A stretch of DNA of 5,859 nucleotides, taken from positions 1-5,859 of the forward strand of contig JAFZPS010000042.1 of the NCBI GenBank assembly GCA_017550205.1. Reading direction: 5' to 3'. Positions 5,599-5,859 of this stretch are shown piece after piece. The notes beneath the pieces were generated by a model. It worked only from the letters and a program-made list of their open reading frames with translations, was not told the DNA's origin and did no database searches. The position numbers and the translations under genes were made by a program. The DNA comes from Bacilli bacterium. Its GTDB lineage: Bacteria; Bacillota_I; Bacilli_A; RF39; UBA660. The first letter of the stretch is position 1; each line of letters begins with the position of its first letter.

Positions 5599-5784
5599 AT
5601 GAAAATAGTGAAAAAAGTAATAAAAAGATTTATTTATGCAGCTTTTTTATTATATGGATATAATCTAATATCTGTGGAATTTAATATGATGGTTCCTATT
5701 AATTTATATAATTTAGGATTAGTTATGTTTTTAGGACCTTTTGGGTTAGTATCATTAATTTTATTTAAATATTTAATATTGTGA
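5599..5784 (+). CDS. BofA-like small membrane protein (pro-sigma-K processing inhibitor family)
   Basis: The 61-residue product has a basic start (KIVKKVIKR), a hydrophobic segment (about 11-27) and a second one (about 38-60). The stretch VPINL (32-36) followed by a helix with LGPFG (45-49) and FKYLIL aligns well with the end of B. subtilis BofA (VPINL...LGIPG...IKQFII). In B. subtilis, BofA holds the SpoIVFA/SpoIVFB complex in the forespore outer membrane and inhibits pro-sigma-K cleavage; bofA lies close to recR there, so position supports the call. This version is about 25 residues shorter, lacking the first membrane helix. No better start is visible: in-frame codons back to the recR stop include no ATG, GTG or TTG. 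The ribosome binding site is weak (GGTGA, 5590-5594). Family membership is probable; a sporulation role is inference. Confidence 0.7.
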   Translation: MKIVKKVIKRFIYAAFLLYGYNLISVEFNMMVPINLYNLGLVMFLGPFGLVSLILFKYLIL

Positions 5785-5791
5785 GGTTTGT

Positions 5792-5859
5792 ATGGATAAG
5801 TTATCAGTTGTTAAGAAAAATTATATTGATTATATAAATAAAATTATTGAGAATAATAA
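5792..5859 (+). CDS. Start of a further operon gene, cut by the window edge (possibly DNA polymerase III delta')
   Basis: The frame opens at ATG 5792 after a GAGG (5783-5786) that overlaps the bofA-like stop, and stays open for 22 codons to the edge. The visible peptide is MDKLSVVKKNYIDYINKIIE plus NN. It is mostly helical, Lys/Asn/Ile-rich, with no diagnostic motif. The layout resembles the start of HolB proteins, where a short leader helix and a segment like 'I-I-x-x-x' precede L-S-H-A-Y-L-F, and holB is often found a few genes after recR. This is only a suggestion; the following residues decide it. That the frame is a real gene is likely from spacing and ribosome binding site. Confidence 0.6.
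   Translation, partial: MDKLSVVKKNYIDYINKIIENN

Overview
The window is very AT-rich and all genes lie on the + strand with GGAGG-type ribosome binding sites. TGG codes for Trp and TGA is used as a stop, so the standard bacterial code applies. Gene content and order (gyrA, SRP RNA, tadA, dnaX, ybaB/ebfC, recR, bofA-like) match the origin-proximal region of Bacillota, especially Bacilli. A BofA-family gene points to a spore-former or a descendant of one. I cannot name the species; a low-GC anaerobic or gut-type Bacilli lineage is a reasonable guess.

Layout. Positions 2-1990 hold the 3' four-fifths of gyrA, which enters from the left edge and ends in a hairpin terminator overlapping its stop codon. 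Positions 2009-2283 carry no gene. They hold an array of seven exact or nearly exact palindromes of two kinds: three TGTTTCACGTGAAACA sites, matching the chromosomal ParB (Spo0J) centromere site parS, and four TATTTCCCGGGAAATA sites, matching the binding site (NBS) of the nucleoid-occlusion protein Noc. They are interleaved in the order N-P-N-P-N-N-P. A TATAAT promoter then drives a short SRP RNA (about 2351-2421), followed directly by tadA (2442-2891). A second, extended -10 promoter precedes a tight operon: dnaX, ybaB/ebfC, recR, a small bofA-like membrane protein gene, and the first 22 codons of another gene running off the right edge.

How it fits together. DnaX (clamp loader), YbaB/EbfC (DNA-binding, nucleoid-associated) and RecR (recombinational repair) form the conserved replication/repair operon, GyrA supplies negative supercoiling, and TadA and SRP RNA serve translation and protein targeting. 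The parS/NBS array sits in the untranscribed gap between the gyrA terminator and the SRP RNA promoter. It is the most notable feature: it appears to be a combined centromere and nucleoid-occlusion loading locus near the origin, with both ParB-family specificities side by side.
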